Below are positions 59,796-61,214 of a DNA stretch of 61,214 nucleotides, one piece after another. A model generated the notes under the pieces. The model was given only the letters and a program-made list of their open reading frames with translations. It made no database searches and was not told where the DNA came from. A program made the translations under genes and the position numbers. Within the stretch, counting starts at the first letter, position 1, and the number at the start of each line of letters is the position of its first letter. The DNA is from an uncultured Desulfovibrio sp. (GTDB lineage: Bacteria; Desulfobacterota; Desulfovibrionia; Desulfovibrionales; Desulfovibrionaceae), in assembly GCF_944327235.1 (NCBI RefSeq), contig NZ_CALVHE010000006.1, positions 1 to 61,214 of the forward strand. Reading direction: 5' to 3'.

Positions 59796-61010
59796 ATGTC
59801 CGACCGCCTTGTTATTCGTGCACGGACACTCGTGAGCATGGCGGGGGAGGCTCCCGCGCGAGGTGAACAGCTCTTTGCGCCCCTGCGCAAGCTGGATGAT
59901 GCGGCGCTCGTCCTTGTGGACGGTCGCGTGGAAGAGGCCGTGAGCTGGAAACGCTGCTCGCCGCCCCCCGGCGCGGAGGTGCGGGATCTGGGAGACGTCT
60001 GTCTGGCCCCGGCGGTGGTCAATGCCCACTGCCATGTACAGCTCTCGCATCTGGCAGGGAAAACACGCTGGGGCGCGGGCTTCACCGCCTGGCTGGAAAG
60101 CCTCATCGCCCACCTGCGGGAACCGCTGTCCGCCGAAGCCATCACCGAGGCCTGCGAGGACATGGCTGCCCGGGGTACGGGGCATGTGGGGGATTTCGCC
60201 GGGGAGGGGCTGTCCCTCGTGGATGACGCGGCCCGGCGGTCCGGGCTGGGCATCACGCATTTTTGCGAATGGTTCGGGATGGATGCGCCTTTCATTGATG
60301 CTGTCCGTCCCTGGCCGCCGCGCTGTCGCGCCGCACTGGAACAGGATGAGGAGCGCCCGGTGGCGGATATCTCCGTCCCGCTGGAGGCGCGGTGCGTCCC
60401 TGCGGGACATGCCTTGTATTCCACCGCGCCGGAGGTGCTGCGCGATGCCCGGCAGTGGTGTGCGGCAAACGGGCGGGTCTTTGCCCTGCATCTTGCCGAG
60501 TCCCCGGAGGAGACGGAGCTCCTGCTGTCGGGGAGCGGGCCGCTGGCCGAATTGTATCAGGGGATCGTGCTGCCGGACGACTGGCAGGCTCCCGGTATGC
60601 GTCCGCTGGCCCTGGCCATGAAGCTCGGCCTCATGGGGGCGGGGACGCTGGCCGTACACGGCGTCCAGCTCGATGCGCAGGAGATGACAGTGCTTGCGGC
60701 CTCCGGGGCGGCGCTCTGTCTCTGTCCACGCTCCAACAGCCACTTGGGCGTGGGAGAAGCGCCGTTCCTCTCCGCCGTGGAAAACAACGTCCTCTGCTGT
60801 CTGGGGACAGACGGGCTGAGCTCCAATACGGATCTCGATGTGCGCAAGGAAGCGGTCTTCCTGCGCGAGACCTGCGACGCGCCGCCCGAAGCCCTGTTGC
60901 GCCTCCTGACGGTCAACGCGGCGGAAGCCTTGCGCCTGCCCTGTACGGGAAGGCTGGAACCGGGACAGCCCGGCAGTTTCTGCGTCCTGCCGGAAGCCCT
61001 GAGTTTTTAG
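59796..61010 (+). CDS. Amidohydrolase, possible aminodeoxyfutalosine deaminase
   Basis: 404 residues of the cytosine/adenosine-deaminase-like amidohydrolase type. Metal and catalytic residues appear in order: His78 and His80 (VNAHCHVQLSHL), His232 with Glu235 (FALHLAESPEE), His288 (LAVHGVQL) and Asp339 (CLGTDGLSSNTDLD). The 'SNSHLGVGEAP' segment is typical of the MtaD/MqnX/SsnA group. Desulfovibrio makes menaquinone by the futalosine route, so deamination of aminodeoxyfutalosine is a sensible but unproven role. The start has GAGGAGG. Its TAG stop is the first three bases of a type A element. Confidence 0.85.
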   Translation: MSDRLVIRARTLVSMAGEAPARGEQLFAPLRKLDDAALVLVDGRVEEAVSWKRCSPPPGAEVRDLGDVCLAPAVVNAHCHVQLSHLAGKTRWGAGFTAWLESLIAHLREPLSAEAITEACEDMAARGTGHVGDFAGEGLSLVDDAARRSGLGITHFCEWFGMDAPFIDAVRPWPPRCRAALEQDEERPVADISVPLEARCVPAGHALYSTAPEVLRDARQWCAANGRVFALHLAESPEETELLLSGSGPLAELYQGIVLPDDWQAPGMRPLALAMKLGLMGAGTLAVHGVQLDAQEMTVLAASGAALCLCPRSNSHLGVGEAPFLSAVENNVLCCLGTDGLSSNTDLDVRKEAVFLRETCDAPPEALLRLLTVNAAEALRLPCTGRLEPGQPGSFCVLPEALSF

Positions 61011-61090
61011 AGCGTTTTGCCCTTGAAAAAGGCACACCGCGAGGTCGTATGCGGTGAAATGCGAAGCGTTCCCAACGGAAAATGTTCCAA
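61008..61090 (+). mobile_element. Type A element, short copy supplying a stop codon
   Basis: Begins TAGAGCGTTTTGCCC, where TAG is the amidohydrolase stop. It retains the left end, a fragment 'gcgaggtcgtatg' and a decayed right end GGAAAATGTTCCA, with the core deleted (about 83 bp). Confidence 0.7.
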
Positions 61091-61148
61091 GGGCGTTACG
61101 GCAAATTTTACGATCTCTTGCAAATAGATAAATAATGTAGGGTCATGA

Positions 61149-61214
61149 CTAGCAGAGAGGATTCTCTCTGAGCATCTTGAGGAGGAGTTTGTAGATATCC
61201 TCATGACGGTGATT
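61149..61214 (-). CDS. Possible C-terminal end of an unidentified protein (partial)
   Basis: The last 66 bases are open on the minus strand and encode 21 residues (NHRHEDIYKLLLKMLRENPL then C) before a TAG stop. The amphipathic composition resembles a real protein terminus, but the fragment is too short to identify and could be chance. Confidence 0.25.
   Translation of the reverse strand, partial: NHRHEDIYKLLLKMLRENPLC

Overview
The window reads as a GC-rich chromosomal segment of a sulfate-reducing deltaproteobacterium, most likely Desulfovibrio sensu stricto. The pointers are a nine-heme cytochrome c operon (nhcABCD), a three-heme cytochrome c peroxidase, several chemotaxis receptors, a SulP-type anion transporter, a RamA-like corrinoid activator and a minimal SufC/SufB-D pair. 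No phage, CRISPR array or complete transposase gene is present. Most of the sequence is ordinary vertically inherited core genome.

Layout. 1-2600: tail of an unidentified gene, then a lipoprotein gene and a VWA-OmpA gene on the minus strand. 2.8-13.4 kb: DapF-like epimerase, carbonic anhydrase plus CZB chemoreceptor, three-heme peroxidase, CheV, ispH, dus and a SulP transporter. 13.8-28.6 kb, all on the plus strand: lytic transglycosylase, tRNA-Val, thrS-infC-rpmI-rplT, pheS-small ORF-pheT-merR, rpe-tkt-pgk and a methyltransferase. 28.6-37.4 kb: flavin-binding Nim-like protein, Cache chemoreceptor, fliM, RamA-like and Rsm22-like genes. 38.0-41.9 kb, minus strand: nhcABCD followed by hypC. 42.1-46.0 kb, minus strand: miaA, coaD, rsmD and a beta-CASP RNase. 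46.2-49.6 kb: LOG protein, tadA, a membrane spermidine-synthase-like protein and two small conserved-looking genes. 49.8-51.9 kb: tRNA(CAU), sufB/D-like and sufC. 52.2-61.0 kb: hldD, Memo-like protein, aldehyde dehydrogenase, a pyrL-like leader with pyrB-pyrC, YitT, and an amidohydrolase.

The least ordinary content lies between genes. At least four related families of short non-coding elements (called A, B, C and D here; A has about a dozen copies of up to 148 bp) have termini that begin with TA: TAGAGC for A and B, TAGG(G/C)TCAGGACTCATTA for C, TAGGG(T/C)CTGTTA for D. They look like non-autonomous transposable elements that duplicate a TA target. In seven places the outer TAG of an element is also the stop codon of the adjacent gene, on either strand. 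Several elements are chained head to tail and share the boundary TA. Because both ends of an element start with G after the TA, insertion into the TA of a stop codon regenerates a UAG stop.

Two regulatory features are also notable. pyrB is preceded by a 42-codon leader ORF that runs through a U-tract and an intrinsic terminator and ends overlapping the pyrB start, the arrangement of enteric pyrL. infC has an ideal Shine-Dalgarno sequence placed in front of an in-frame AUA codon rather than the downstream AUG.
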